From assembly GCF_030269925.1 (NCBI RefSeq), contig NC_085117.1, positions 14,074,731-14,138,730 of the forward strand: a DNA stretch of 64,000 bases. The letters are read 5' to 3'. The notes below the pieces were generated by a model. It had not been told where the DNA came from. It did not search any database and saw only the letters and a list, made by a program, of their open reading frames with translations. The translations under genes and the position numbers were made by a program. Below, one piece after another: positions 35,878 through 46,244 of the stretch. The stretch comes from Bombyx mori (Eukaryota > Arthropoda > Insecta > Lepidoptera > Bombycidae). Position 1 is the stretch's first letter; each line of letters opens with the position of its first letter.

Positions 35878-36272
35878 TCTTATATAAAAAATTCTCATGT
35901 CACAGTGTTAGTTACCATACTCCTCTGAAACGGTTTGACCGATTTTTAAGAAATTTTATTTGCATGTTCAGTAGGTCTGAGAATCGGCTACTATCTATTT
36001 TTTATACCCCTAAGTGATAAGGATTGTCCACCCCTAACATTTACCTATTTTTATTTTTGGACATTTTTTTTTGTTATAATGAGGCATTACATAAGTACGT
36101 GGTTGAATGAGGTTTTGTTATTTTTATACTCCCTAATCGTTCACAGCGCTACATGCCTCTTTCACTCATTTACCACATCCTTACACACTTACAACAAGTT
36201 ACTTTTTTTTCTACACCAGAAATTCCCTAGAAATCTTATATATGGCAAGACAACGTTTGCCGGGTCAGCTAG
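35878..36272 (+). mobile_element. Helitron-like element, family C
   Basis: Starts TCTTATATAAAAAATTCTCA after an A and ends TTTGCCGGGTCAGCTAG before T at 36273. 395 bp. Co-linear with the inverted copy at 39642-40029 (ATTCTCATGTCACA, GAATCGGCTACTATCTA, ACCCCTAAGT, AATGAGG). The 83-aa ORF inside is not a gene. Confidence 0.85.
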
Positions 36273-36776
36273 TATTAATAAAGATTGTAACGTTAGTAAC
36301 AATCCGCTCCAACACGTGATCATCAAATAAATTCTACGTCACAAGCCAATAAACAACGTATAAATCGGCGACGCACTAGATCGCTTTAATTATTCCAATT
36401 ATTATCGAGACAGTCCAATTACGATCGGCGAGTACCAATTATTATCGGTGACAACCGTCCGGCATCCTTGGCTAGTCATTAGGCCTGCCAATATACTATT
36501 GATTGGTGCTGATTGTCTGTACGTAGATAGGGTCATTTGCATGAATCTCTGCTCGTTTTAATAGATCACGCTTAATTGTGCGGTGCAGATGAGTCTAATG
36601 TTTGTGACTTTTAATCGCTGCGGTCTAGAATAGTTTTAGTTAGGTTGTGTAAACTTCTAAACTATGCAAGCAGGAAAGTATACAGTACGTCGCTTTTTTC
36701 AAATTAAGGTAATGATTTTGGAAATATTTTAAGGATTAAACCACAGAAAATACCAACATACCTACACGGTATACCT
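36273..36776. other. No gene recognised
   Basis: Repeated AATTATTATCGG-type words near 36405-36450. No coding region. Confidence 0.4.
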
Positions 36777-37023
36777 TTGCTGGTGGTAGGACCTCTTGTG
36801 AATCCGCACGGGTAGGTACCACCACCCCGCCTATTTCTGCCGTGAAGCAGTAATGCGTTTCGGTTTGAAGGGTGCGGCAGCCGTTGTAACTATACTGAGA
36901 TCTTAGAACTTATATCTCAAGGTGGTTGGCGCATTTACGTTGTAGATGTCTATGGGCTCCAGTAACAATTTAACATCAGGTGGGCTGTGAGCTCGTCCGC
37001 CCATTAAAGCAATAAAAAATAAA
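36777..37023 (+). mobile_element. Bm1 SINE, head-truncated
   Basis: TTGCTGGTGGTAGGACCTC through GAAGCAGTAATGCGTTTCGG to CATTAAAGCAATAAAAAATAA. Confidence 0.9.
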
Positions 37024-37429
37024 AAACACGGGCAACGATTTTTAATGAACCAAGTGAAAACCTATAAAATGGCTACCGTCATTTTAAAATTAGAATGCCA
37101 TTATTTATTTATCTACGTCGACCAATTGAAGCCGTGATGAAACAGCCGAACATTAATTATCTAGCTAACGCTAAGGACGAGTGACACAAATTTGTGGTTG
37201 GAAAGCGGTTGTACTGTAAACAATTAGTGGTTTCGTACAAATTGTCAGTGCGACCGGACCGTCATACTGCGAACGAGTGCCTCAAATTGCGGATAATTGA
37301 TCGCCAATGAGTCCGCTAACTCACGTGTCTGTGACAAATTATGAGCAATGCGCATGTGACAATTGGTGCCTCGTCTATTATTCTGCGTATAATTTAACTC
37401 AATTTCAATGCGATTTTTCATTAAAAAAA
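37024..37429. other. No gene recognised
   Basis: Mixed DNA with no supported feature. Confidence 0.4.
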
Positions 37430-37690
37430 ATTTTTCCTACCTATGCTGATGGCTTGAGAGGCTATTTCAGCTTACCCTAGCGTGTGTGGGTGAGCTCACG
37501 GGGCTCAAACCGGAGAGCTGCTAACACTGACCCTAGCAAGAGCAGTGCTCCACAGAATCTACCACCGGATCGGAAACGCAACCCACTGAGAAGATCCGGC
37601 GAGAAACTCAGTGGGTTGTGTCTGTGGGTTAATTCGCTGGTCGAGCCCTTCGTCGCAAGCGACGGGTTCGACGAGGATGGTGACCGGTTT
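37430..37690 (-). mobile_element. BMC1-like LINE 3' end
   Basis: TTTTTCCTACCTATGCTGAT, GAGCTCACGGGGCTCAAACC, CACCGGATCGGAAACGC, TCCGGCGAGAAACTCAGTGG and GCAAGCGACGGGTTCGACG. Well preserved. The 77-aa ORF here (37484-37717) is antisense. Confidence 0.75.
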
Positions 37691-37888
37691 CATAACCGAT
37701 TTCTGTTAATAACGTAACATACATTAATGGGATAGTGCATTAAACATAAATATATTATGTCAATAATAAATTAAAATTTAAAAAAGTACGGACCGGACAA
37801 GTTCTTGAAGTATTTCATGTTTATTAATATTTTAGAGCAACCTAGACTAGGTTAGGTTAGACTAAGTTAGGACAAGATATAGGTATAT

Positions 37889-37957
37889 TTATATATAGGT
37901 CTGCTCCCAACACCTGCAGATCGTCAAGTCCCACACGCCCTATAGGCGCGTGGACCT
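37889..37957 (+). mobile_element. 3' UTR fragment of the 42.9-kb LINE family
   Basis: GGTCTGCTCCCAACACCTGC, AGATCGTCAAGTCCCACACG and GGCGCGTGGACCTCGTAGGA match the minus strand of 43045-42975 (ATCTGCTCTCAACACCTGC, AGATCGTTGAGTCTCACA, GGCGCGGGGACCTCGTAGGA). No poly(A) is visible. A short TTAGG-like run precedes it near 37850-37870. Confidence 0.7.
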
Positions 37958-38165
37958 CGTAGGACTAGATATACGGAAATTGTAGTGCAAGGTACAGGGA
38001 AGAAGAGATCGACCGAAGAACACGTGGATGTAGTGTGAGAATGACGATATGAGAGATTGAGAAGTGACTGTTGAAATGACGCCTGATAGAGGAGAATGGA
38101 AAAGAAAAACTCGCTATGCCGACCTCACCTAGTGGGATAAGGTGGAGACAAAGAAGAAGAAGAAA
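37958..38165 (+). pseudogene. LINE reverse transcriptase C-terminal tail, degenerate
   Basis: Homologous at DNA level to 7836-8062 inverted: GTAGTGCAAGGTACAGGGAA, GATCGACCGAAGAACACGTG, GAATGACGATATGAGAGA and GAATGGAAAAGAAAAACTCG, ending CACCTAGTGGGATAAGGTGG and (GAA)n at 38150-38165. The EIVVQG frame is broken by many stops. The GAA run is a plausible 3' terminal repeat of the parent LINE. Confidence 0.65.
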
Positions 38166-38752
38166 GCAACCGGAGATTTTATACGCTTTCCGTATACAAA
38201 AATGAATTTATTTTTATTGAGCATCAAACATAATTTTATTAGAATCCCAATAAGACAGTAAAAACAACGTTCGTACGAATATCCTAATTCGGTTACAAAA
38301 CACTCAGTCATAAAGCACCGTAATCGTTCCCTTAACGTCGGCTAGTTTAATAGACTGCCTTAAGTAATGAAACTGGGGCTTATGTTTATTATATTATTTT
38401 ACGCCGAAGAAATTACTAATGTTATGAAAAAATACCCGGTTTCTGGACGCCCCATCAATTTAGATTAGAACGGCAATAACCCTGTGTACGTAGATTAGCC
38501 AGAAGCCACCCCCGCGATGAAGAAAATCTATGTTAAAGTTGAGCTATAAGAAAATTTCAAGCCTATTATGAGTTGCCATGACGTGGACAGACGGCGGTTG
38601 AAATCGTTTTGATACTTTAAAAAACGTAATATCCTGTTTCCAATTTAATTCCTGTTTGACATACATACAGCCTTATGATTTTCATTAGCCATATTATAAA
38701 TTTACTTCCATGTCTTTATTATTATTATGTTCATTTTATCAGAATATTCTAG
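38166..38752. other. No gene recognised
   Basis: AT-rich DNA with no supported feature. Confidence 0.4.
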
Positions 38753-39016
38753 TTTTTTTTTTCACCTAAGTTGATGGCCTCTCAAGGTCATTCTAGCGTA
38801 ACCCTAACAAGTAGGTGAGCTCACGGGCTCAAACCTGATGACGTTGCTAACACTAACCCTAGCAAGAGCAGTGCTTCGTAGAATCTAACACCGGATCGCA
38901 AACGCGACCCACTGAGAAGATACGGTGAGAAACTCAGTGGGCTGTGTCTGTGGGTTAATTTACTCGCCGAGACCTTCGTCGCGAGCGACGGGTTCGACGA
39001 GAACGATGACCAGATC
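38753..39016 (-). mobile_element. BMC1-like LINE 3' end
   Basis: T-run, CACCTAAGTTGATGGCCTC, GAGCTCACGGGCTCAAACC, GCAAGAGCAGTGCTTCG, GGTGAGAAACTCAGTGGGC and GCGAGCGACGGGTTCGACGA. Confidence 0.75.
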
Positions 39017-39641
39017 CATGTGAACTATCGCTTTTGAATAAAAACATTTAGTGCTTAACTTTGCAATTTTTCTTTGCATCTCCTAAACTCTATCATTATT
39101 TAACCGTTACTTCTTTTTCTAGAATAGACCTCAAATACAATATTTTCAAAATATTTAGAAACAAAATAAGTTTCATGATAATATGTTCAAATATCAAAAT
39201 CGTTTTGGCGAAATTTTCTAATATGCACGATGCGATGAAGGTAGTATGCGAGCTAATTTCTGAATAGTGGCCCATCGATACAGTGGTTAATAAATTAGTT
39301 AAATTGGACCGCCCCCTTGTTACTTAGTTCACATTATTACTGGATATTTTCTCATTACTTCGTGTCTTGTTACTTCAATTTATAAAAATTAGTGTACATT
39401 GCGAACTATGTATATGTAGGTATATTGTTATGAAAAATAACAACCTAGTATTTTGTTCGGTTTTCGAGTATTGTAGACATAATTAAAACTAATTTTACGA
39501 CTGAGTCGTCTGTGGCCACGATAACTGTCAAGTATACGAAGCATCGTAATTAGCATAATGAAAAAAAAGGCCGAGATTAAACCGAAAAAGTATTTAGTTC
39601 TAATTAAGCAATGGATTTCGCTTTTTAAATTTTATATGTTA
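39017..39641. other. No gene recognised
   Basis: AT-rich DNA. A 68-codon ORF at 39061-39267 is unrecognised. Confidence 0.4.
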
Positions 39642-40029
39642 CTAGCTGACCCGGCAAACATTGTTTTGCCATATATAAGATTTCTAGGGAATTTCTAGTG
39701 TATAAAAAAAAAAAAAACTTATTGTAAGTGTGTAAGGATGTGGTAAATGAGTGAAAGAGGTATGTAGTGCTGTGAACGATGAGGGAATATATAATAAAAA
39801 TAACAAAACCTCATTCAACCACATAATACCTCATTATAACAAAAAAAAAGTCCAAATAAAAAAAATATGTTAGGGGTGGACAACCCTAATTACTTAGGGG
39901 TATGAAAAATAGATAGTAGCCGATTCTCAGGCTTACTGAATATGCATAAAAAATTTCATGAGAATCGGTCAAGCGGTTTCGGAGGAGTATGGGAACGAAC
40001 ATTGTGACACGAGAATTTTATATATTAGA
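39642..40029 (-). mobile_element. Helitron-like element, family C
   Basis: Minus strand: TCTAATATATAAAATTCTCG at 40029 and TTTGCCGGGTCAGCTAG ending at 39642. 388 bp. Flanking A and T are intact. Closest relative in the window is 35878-36272. Confidence 0.85.
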
Positions 40030-41326
40030 TTATACACGACTAAGAAAATACCTTCCCAGTGGCTATTCATATATACATAAGTGGACGAAATATTAGACCC
40101 AGTTAGTGCGTTGAAGAATAGTACTGTCATGCAAAGCTAAAGCCTTGTACTAATCAACATAAAATTAAAACAATCCTAATGTAACGAAGATTGCAAAGTA
40201 TAGAAAATATATAATAATGAAAATCATTTCACTAATCACAATGACGTCATGCTTAAATGTTCGAATGATTGATGTACCCTTATATCAAAATAAAGCATTA
40301 ATCAGATAACATTACAGTTCTTTAAAGACTTCCAATTTGATTCAAGTCGTCGTAACGCCGATAAGAAAAATGGTTTGCGTGCTGTCGTATCATTACACTG
40401 TTGTCATAAGGGTTAATAGTTCCACGAGAATCATACAATATGATAATAAAATCGACCTTTAGGTCTTTAAATTGTCATTATATGCGTGCAGTTTTAACAG
40501 GAACGTACTCGAGAATATTATTTTTTTATGTTGTGATTTAATTGTCTAATTTGTGAGTAATTGACCGTAGGTTTTAGAATTTATCTGTTATGCTTTGAAT
40601 AATTAGTCTTTAATGTTTAGTAATACGCACTATCTTAATCCTAATGAAATTCTTTGGCGAATACCAATTTATCGAAGTTAAACAATAGCTAACATTTATA
40701 CTAAGAAGAAAATTAAGAAAATACAAAACGGTATGATAAATTACCTAATGATAAATTACTGGTGGTATAGGTATTATAAGCCTGTAAGGGCAAGTTTCGT
40801 GGTTTGCCTATGTGTGATTTGAGGACGAAGGTACATTGGTTACACAATACAAGTGGGACTTCAAGATTTTCGTTGGTCGTCTCTAAGACATATAGTCAGA
40901 CAGGGTCGATCTTAAAAACTGTATTGAGAATTTGAGAATATTGAACGACATCAAACTAAAAACACAAAACCCAACTAAAACTAGATTCTATTTCTATTTC
41001 GATTCGATTTCTATTACGGCTATTCCAAAAGTTGGGGGCCCATGTCCCCCTAACTACGTATGGGAATCCGTCTGATTTTCATAACTACAAGCTAATCAAT
41101 GTCGTATTAAGAATTATTTCCTAAGTCGTTTGTGAATGCCTAAGCGGGCGTCATTATGGCAATTCTGTAATTGCTACCTACTTATGGTAATTTTTCTCTC
41201 TGCGGAAGTTAAACGACTGTCTGTTAATGTAACGTGTGTTTTTGTTATTCTTGTTTACCTTTTTTGTGTGTGTTTTATACACATTGTTTGTTTGTTTGTT
41301 TTCTGATGGGATCGTCATGTTTGCAC
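40030..41326. other. No gene recognised
   Basis: About 1.3 kb of AT-rich DNA with no supported feature. Confidence 0.4.
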
Positions 41327-41507
41327 TTTTTTTCCTACCTTGAGGGGCTATTTCAGCTTCTCTTTAACGTGTAGGTGAGCTCATGGGGCTCAAACGGAAA
41401 GTTTTGCTAACACTGGCCCTAGCAAGAGCAACACTTCGCAGCAGAATATACCGCCGGATCGGAAACGCGACCCACTGAGAAGTTCCGGCGGGAAACTCAG
41501 TGGGCAA
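41327..41507 (-). mobile_element. BMC1-like LINE 3' end
   Basis: TTTTTTTCCTACCTTGAGGG, AGGTGAGCTCATGGGGCTC, CCTAGCAAGAGCAACAC, GGATCGGAAACGCGACCC and GGCGGGAAACTCAGTGGGC. 181 bp. Confidence 0.75.
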
Positions 41508-42237
41508 GCTTGTATTACTTGTCGTTCAGAGGGTGCAATAGTTATAGACTCGCATCCTCAATCCTCCAATTGTCCTAATATCTTAATATGTCAATTCATA
41601 TCATCGATTGTTTAACTACATCCGAAAATTTCAATTGATAATGAAATTGACTTCGAGTTAAACAGTCAATTGTAACCGAGGACCACGATAAAGCAATTTC
41701 AAAATCCTAAAACTTGATAGGTAAAGAAATAGATCCTTTTTTTTTGTTTTCTCGGATAATTTCCATTAATACCGGCTTCACGTGATTTTGTGGTATCTTC
41801 CCATCCGTAATTCATATTCTAATAACTTCACCAATCAAAATTTACCATTACGTTTCGTAGAAAAAATAAAATCAGCGAACGTTCACTAAATGTTTTGTAC
41901 TAAACAGCTATTTGTTGCTATGACTATGGTATGTTCGAAAAGTAAAGAGCTAACTCCTAATATTACAATCGTAAAAACCTTACGAGAGTTTACGATTTAT
42001 TTACAAAAAATAATTATAAATTTCGACGAAAGAGAAAATGAAAATCTACTTTTAGAACTGAATTTGATTTGATGCGATTCGTAAAAAAAATCAAAGTTCA
42101 ATAAAACATAATCGGTGAGCTAATGAAAATCCTCGGAATCGTTGCTGATTACGTAAACAGCTCAGGACCGATCATTGTACTATAATTATGTGCAGCAGTG
42201 GAAATACTTCTGACAATGGGGATAAAATTACAAGGAC
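41508..42237. other. No gene recognised
   Basis: AT-rich DNA with a 60-codon ORF (41890-42072) of no known family. The last three bases before the next element (TTA, 42238-42240) are one copy of its target-site duplication. Confidence 0.45.
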
Positions 42238-42240
42238 TTA

Positions 42241-42480
42241 GAGCGGTGGCACACGATGCCGCTGCGACGGCGCGCCATACTTACAACCACCAAAACGAGG
42301 TGGAGAAGGATGAATGCGTTGCGACGTCGGAGTGGCACCGCTCATTTGCTTAAGTGTAAGAGCGGGGGCTCATAATGCGTTGCGCTGCGGAGACGTACTG
42401 GACTGGCAACCACCGAGACGAGGTGGGGAGGAGTTAACGCGTGGCGGCGTCGGAGTGACTCCGCCACAGACTTTTACTAA
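42241..42480 (+). repeat. Two tandem copies of the element's left end
   Basis: Unit 1 (42241-42359) and unit 2 (42360-42480) align throughout. Both start GAGCGG(T/G)GGC, both contain CAACCACC(A/G)A(A/G)ACGAGGTGG, and both contain GTCGGAGTG followed by a CCGC-rich stretch. Each ends in TAA, so each GAGCGG start is preceded by TTA or TAA. Confidence 0.75.
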
Positions 42481-42524
42481 CAGACTGTCCAGAGCTGCTG
42501 GGGCGCCGGCATCGCCACTGCGAC

Positions 42525-42919
42525 ATAACAACGTTGCGGCACCGCACCGCTCATGTGCCCGCCGATACGGTGAATTCTGTGTGGTGCGGCGCCGCAACGC
42601 ATCGTTTGCCCCCGCTCTAACAAGGAATAACAACGTTGCGGCGCCGCACCGCTCATGTGCCCGCCAATACGGTGAAATTTTTGTGGTGCGGCGCCGCAAC
42701 GCATCGCTTGCCCCCGCTCTAACAAGGAATAACAACGTTGCGGCGCCGCACCGCTCATGTGCCCGCCAATACGGTGAAATCTTTGTGGTGCGGCGCCGCA
42801 ACGCATCGCTTGCCCCCGCTCTAACAAGGAATAACAACGTTGCGGCGCCGCACCACTCATGTGCCCGCCAATACGGTGAAATCTTTTTGGTGCGGCGCCG
42901 CAACGCATCGCTTGCCCCC
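42525..42919 (-). repeat. 102-bp tandem array, left block (about 3.9 units)
   Basis: Units contain CGTTGCGGCGCCGCACC, a 34-bp spacer, the inverted copy GGTGCGGCGCCGCAACG, and a second 34-bp spacer. The outermost copy carries the variants GCGGCACC and GAATTCTGTGTGG. The inner three carry CCAATAC in place of CCGATAC. The block stops at ATCGCTTGCCCCC, the LINE target site. Confidence 0.9.
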
Positions 42920-42944
42920 TTTTTTTTTTTTTTTTTTTTTTTTT

Positions 42945-43261
42945 CTCGGGCCGGGGGCCGAACCTCCTACGAGGTCCCCGCGCCTAGGGGGCGCGCGGGG
43001 TATGTGAGACTCAACGATCTGCAGGTGTTGAGAGCAGATCGCGGGCCCAAGGATTTTAGGGCCCACCCACTAAACGACTCCCCTGCACTCTTACACCCGA
43101 CGTCCGATCTCCGTCCGGGGTCAGAACCCGTTCAGAGTAGGGGGGTTCCCGCGGTCAACACTACAACCAGACACGCGGCGCCACCCCGAGGACGCCCGAC
43201 CGACGGGTCGTCGAGGCGATAGTCGACAACCAACGACGTCAGTCTCCGCGGTACGGCGGCC
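42945..43261 (-). other. 3' UTR of the ORF1-only LINE
   Basis: GC-rich and non-coding, between the ORF1 stop and the poly(A). It contains GATCTGCTCTCAACACCTGC and a GGCGCGGGGACCTCGTAGG block, both shared with the two short copies elsewhere. The ORF2 deletion junction should lie near the ORF1 end, about 43240-43290. Confidence 0.65.
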
Positions 43262-45469
43262 CTACCAGGCCGCCCGGGCGGTGCCGCTGGTGTTCCGGGA
43301 TACTTTGTGACCGGGCTGGCCGCAGCGGAAACAAAGACCGCTGCGGTCCACAGCCGACGGGCACCTGGCGAGGCCGTGCCCGGTGCCGAAACACCGGAGG
43401 CATCGCCAGGGGCGGGCCTTCTGTAGCTGCACGTGGGCTATCACCCAGCCTACGCGTAGCCTCCCTGGTGAGTCGGCGGGCCGACCTTGTGGAGGCGTAG
43501 CCAGGAGTGTGGCTGCCTGCATAGGGCAACGCGCCCACACAGTGAAGGCTCCAGAGTAAGAGCTTCGCAGCTCTCCTACCTTCACCTGCGTAAGGGCGCA
43601 ATTGCCCTGCGATGCAATGGCGGCGGCCACTTCCTCCTTAGTGGCGCATTCATCCAGGCCCGTCACTTTGACTTCCGCCATCTTGACGGGCCTGTCTATA
43701 CGCACCACTTCTGGGTCCGGCAGGATTTCGCGGAGCCGGGCTGCTACCCTGTCCGCGACCGCGCTGGTGTTGGCACCAGGACACTCCAGCAACCGGGCCC
43801 CATTGGCGGTGTGCCGGACTCGGAGGCCACCCTCAACGCCCAAAGCATCCACGTCGACGCTAACGCGCGCCCGGGCCATCACCTCCCCATAGGTGAGGCC
43901 CTTTTCCTTGGCAGCCGGCAGCAGCTCCAATACGACAGCCGCCGACCGCGGGGCGCGCGGTTTCCTTGCCTTGCGCCCTCCCTTTCTCTTTCCCTCAGTC
44001 ACTGCTCGACCCATTACCTGGGGAGCGTTGACCGTCGGGACGGGACGGGAGTTAGGAACGTCTAGCGCCCTCCTTCGACCGCGTTTCACTACCGTCGTCC
44101 AGGCTGCTTCCATGTTGGACGAGGCTGGAGGTAGTGGACGGGGCTGTGGGCGTTGCGCCGGCTGGGCGGCATTCACACACCCCTTTGTATTCTTGCGGCT
44201 TCTGCCAGGCCCCGCCTTCGCAGGCTGGAGCGGGGCAGAAGCATCAGCCTGACGCCTCACGGGCTGGACTGCCATTCGCCGTCCAACGGGCTTGTTTGAC
44301 GCGGCCACTTTGGAGGACGCGCGTGCCGAAGGTGCCGCACCCACCCTGGTACCTGCAGCCCTTGTGCGTGACAGTGCAGCTAAGGCGTCGCACGGTGACG
44401 GCGCAGGCGCCTGGCGCTCGTGCGCCAGCGGAGGCCTTGCGCGTTCAACCTTGGAGGCGCGGGCCTCGAGGATTGCTATTCGTTTTTTCAGTTCCTCTAT
44501 TTCCTTGTCCTTCTCATTTTCCGCTCTTTCATTTGATGGGGACGGGGGCGACGGAGAGGCTAATCTACCCTGCTGTCCCAAGAAACCGTCAAGGGATGCA
44601 CGCATTTCGGCCATCTCTTCCCGCACCCGCACGCCCTCCGCTCGAAGCTCTGAGTTTTCTGCCAACAGTCGCTCCAGTTGCGACCGCAGACAGGTTACTT
44701 CCTCCGTGCTAGTGCGTCGTAGAAACTCGTCCAATAGCTTCTCTACGGCGGCAGCCACGCACTTCAGGGCCCGCACGTACGTGCCCTTCAGGGAGCCTGA
44801 TTTGGCCGCCACCATGGAAACAATTTCCAGTGAAATTTCAACCGCCTTCCGCGGGTCCATTGTGTCCACTTCTGTGAGGGAGCAGGTTAGTCGCTCGACC
44901 TCGCCTTCTCTCACCAGACCAGCTTCTTTACGGCGGAAGGCTCCGGTCCGCACCGAGGTGGTGACAGCCGGTTCTCCGTAGGTCACCGTAAGATCTTGTC
45001 GACCGCGTTCTTTGGCAGATGATCCTGTAGCATCCGCCGGCACATCTTCGACTGCCAAAAATTTGGCAGGCGCGAGCTCAATCTCCGAGGAGTCGGAGAG
45101 AGCGGGAGTCACTGGTCGTTTGACCGTCTTCCGCTTCCTCCGAGTCCTCGGATCAGCCTTGTTCCGGCTCACAAATCGTCCGGTACTATCCCGGGCAAAC
45201 AGTGGCGACTCTCGACCGCTCGAAGCGCAGCCCCTTGCAGAGCTTCGCGCCGAGCGCAGTGAGAGCGCACTGTCGCAGCGTTCGGGGTGCACGAATAGGA
45301 CTCTCTCCCTTTCGCGGCTCGTGCTACCGCCCTCTTCTTCGTGGCAGTTGTTGCCCCCCCCAGAATACGAGGGGCAGCGTGCCTCCGATTGCTCAGAGGC
45401 ACGGAGGGATTCTCCTCCCGCCAAGCGGGAGGTACCCTCCTGGGGTACTATCTCTTGACAACTGTCCAT
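43262..45469 (-). CDS. Gag-like ORF1 protein of a non-LTR retrotransposon, 735 aa
   Basis: This is the only long intact coding frame in the window. ORF1 proteins of R1-clade LINEs bind element RNA and form the ribonucleoprotein used in target-primed reverse transcription. Residues 1-200 are charged and Ser/Arg-rich (RRKRKTVKRP at 111-120). A coiled coil is likely at about 240-345, with leucine/glutamate runs such as LRSQLERLLAENSELRAE and EIEELKKRIAILEAR, split by a Ser/Pro hinge. A basic, Ala/Pro-rich linker follows to about 510. Residues 510-685 match the conserved pre-knuckle region (VVLELLP..., MAEVKVTGL, RVGWVIAHVQL). A CCHC knuckle uses C690, C693, H698 and C703. A second has C713, C716 and H721 but Asn at 726 where Cys is expected. 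The frame ends soon after, earlier than the three-knuckle arrangement usual in R1, so the C-terminus was probably altered by the ORF2 deletion. The ATG at 45467-45469 is the first in frame. Long antisense ORFs over it are composition shadows. Confidence 0.8.
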   Translation of the reverse strand: MDSCQEIVPQEGTSRLAGGESLRASEQSEARCPSYSGGGNNCHEEEGGSTSRERERVLFVHPERCDSALSLRSARSSARGCASSGRESPLFARDSTGRFVSRNKADPRTRRKRKTVKRPVTPALSDSSEIELAPAKFLAVEDVPADATGSSAKERGRQDLTVTYGEPAVTTSVRTGAFRRKEAGLVREGEVERLTCSLTEVDTMDPRKAVEISLEIVSMVAAKSGSLKGTYVRALKCVAAAVEKLLDEFLRRTSTEEVTCLRSQLERLLAENSELRAEGVRVREEMAEMRASLDGFLGQQGRLASPSPPSPSNERAENEKDKEIEELKKRIAILEARASKVERARPPLAHERQAPAPSPCDALAALSRTRAAGTRVGAAPSARASSKVAASNKPVGRRMAVQPVRRQADASAPLQPAKAGPGRSRKNTKGCVNAAQPAQRPQPRPLPPASSNMEAAWTTVVKRGRRRALDVPNSRPVPTVNAPQVMGRAVTEGKRKGGRKARKPRAPRSAAVVLELLPAAKEKGLTYGEVMARARVSVDVDALGVEGGLRVRHTANGARLLECPGANTSAVADRVAARLREILPDPEVVRIDRPVKMAEVKVTGLDECATKEEVAAAIASQGNCALTQVKVGELRSSYSGAFTVWARCPMQAATLLATPPQGRPADSPGRLRVGWVIAHVQLQKARPWRCLRCFGTGHGLARCPSAVDRSGLCFRCGQPGHKVSRNTSGTARAAW

Positions 45470-46017
45470 TTCATATTTTTCCTTTATTATTTAACCAGGG
45501 GTGAGGTCCCCTGGGATCGGGTGATGCCCTTGGGACTGGACTCCCTCCAGCCATTCATCCCCTCACCGGGCATCAGAGCTTGGGATTGGGGTATTTTTTT
45601 ATAGAGGTTTGCGTCCTCGCAGCCCCGTGCCTTGCGGCAGCGGCCGCCGTCCCCCACATAGTGGGGATTACGGGTTGCCGGCAGTCTACCGAGTGCACAG
45701 GGCAACTCAGTAGACAACCGCCCGACGCTCGATACGAGCAACCACGGAGCCACGCCGGTGAACCGGTACCCCTCATATCTGAGGGGCTCTCCCCTGTAGC
45801 CGAAGCCGGGGACATGGCAACCAGCGGCCAGCAGTCGCAGAAATGCAACTCCGGCTCACTCCTCGACAACGGGGCACAGGGTGCCACCGCTGACGGCACG
45901 CCGGCGAACCAGTGCCATCGGAAAATGCGCTCTCCAGAAGGAGCACTCTTCACTTGGTGAAAAGTGTGGAGGGCGCAGGCCTTCCGCTCCTCCTAGTGCT
46001 GATTTGGTCCGCGTCAT

Positions 46018-46162
46018 CCGATCTCTTTCGTTGCAAAGCCTAACTAAACTATCCTAAACCTAAACCTTAACCTAATCCTAAACCTAGGACCTTAACCTAC
46101 ATCTAAACCTAATCCTAAGCCTAGGACCTAAACCTAAGAATCCTTGCAACGAAAAAGATCGG
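46018..46162. repeat. Stem-loop enclosing a degenerate CCTAA-rich block
   Basis: CCGATCTCTTTCGTTGCAA (46018-46036) is inverted at 46144-46162 (TTGCAACGAAAAAGATCGG), with one mismatch. The 107-base loop is made of irregular CCTAAA, CCTAAC and CCTAAT words at about 6-base spacing. The insect telomere repeat is CCTAA/TTAGG. The block lies in the 5' UTR of the ORF1-only LINE. Confidence 0.7.
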
Positions 46163-46244
46163 ACGATACCTCTGGGAATGTCGCCCAGAGGATCCCGTTA
46201 TCCGCCACCTACGGACGCGCCCGGTAGGAGTCCAGCATCTCCTC

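Noticed and set aside
37850..37872. Interstitial telomere repeat
   Set aside because: Only two or three TTAGG words are adjacent, too short to call a telomeric tract. Mentioned only because of the LINE fragment next to it.
41890..42072. Small 60-aa gene before the GC-rich locus
   Set aside because: The AT-driven ORF has no recognisable domain, and chance frames of this size are common here.
42920..42944. Simple T microsatellite
   Set aside because: It is explained as the reversed poly(A) of the LINE, since it lies exactly at the target duplication.
42314..43222. 302-aa plus-strand ORF
   Set aside because: It runs from a transposon end through the array, the LINE poly(A) and the LINE 3' UTR on the opposite strand. 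It is a chimera of repeats, not a gene.
43487..45458. Long plus-strand ORFs opposite the gag-like frame
   Set aside because: They are antisense shadows in GC-rich DNA. They show no knuckle, coiled-coil or other domain logic, while the minus frame does.
45580..45960. 126-aa ORFs on both strands in the LINE 5' UTR
   Set aside because: Overlapping frames on both strands in GC-rich leader sequence have no conserved motif. The gag-like ORF1 start is better placed at 45469.
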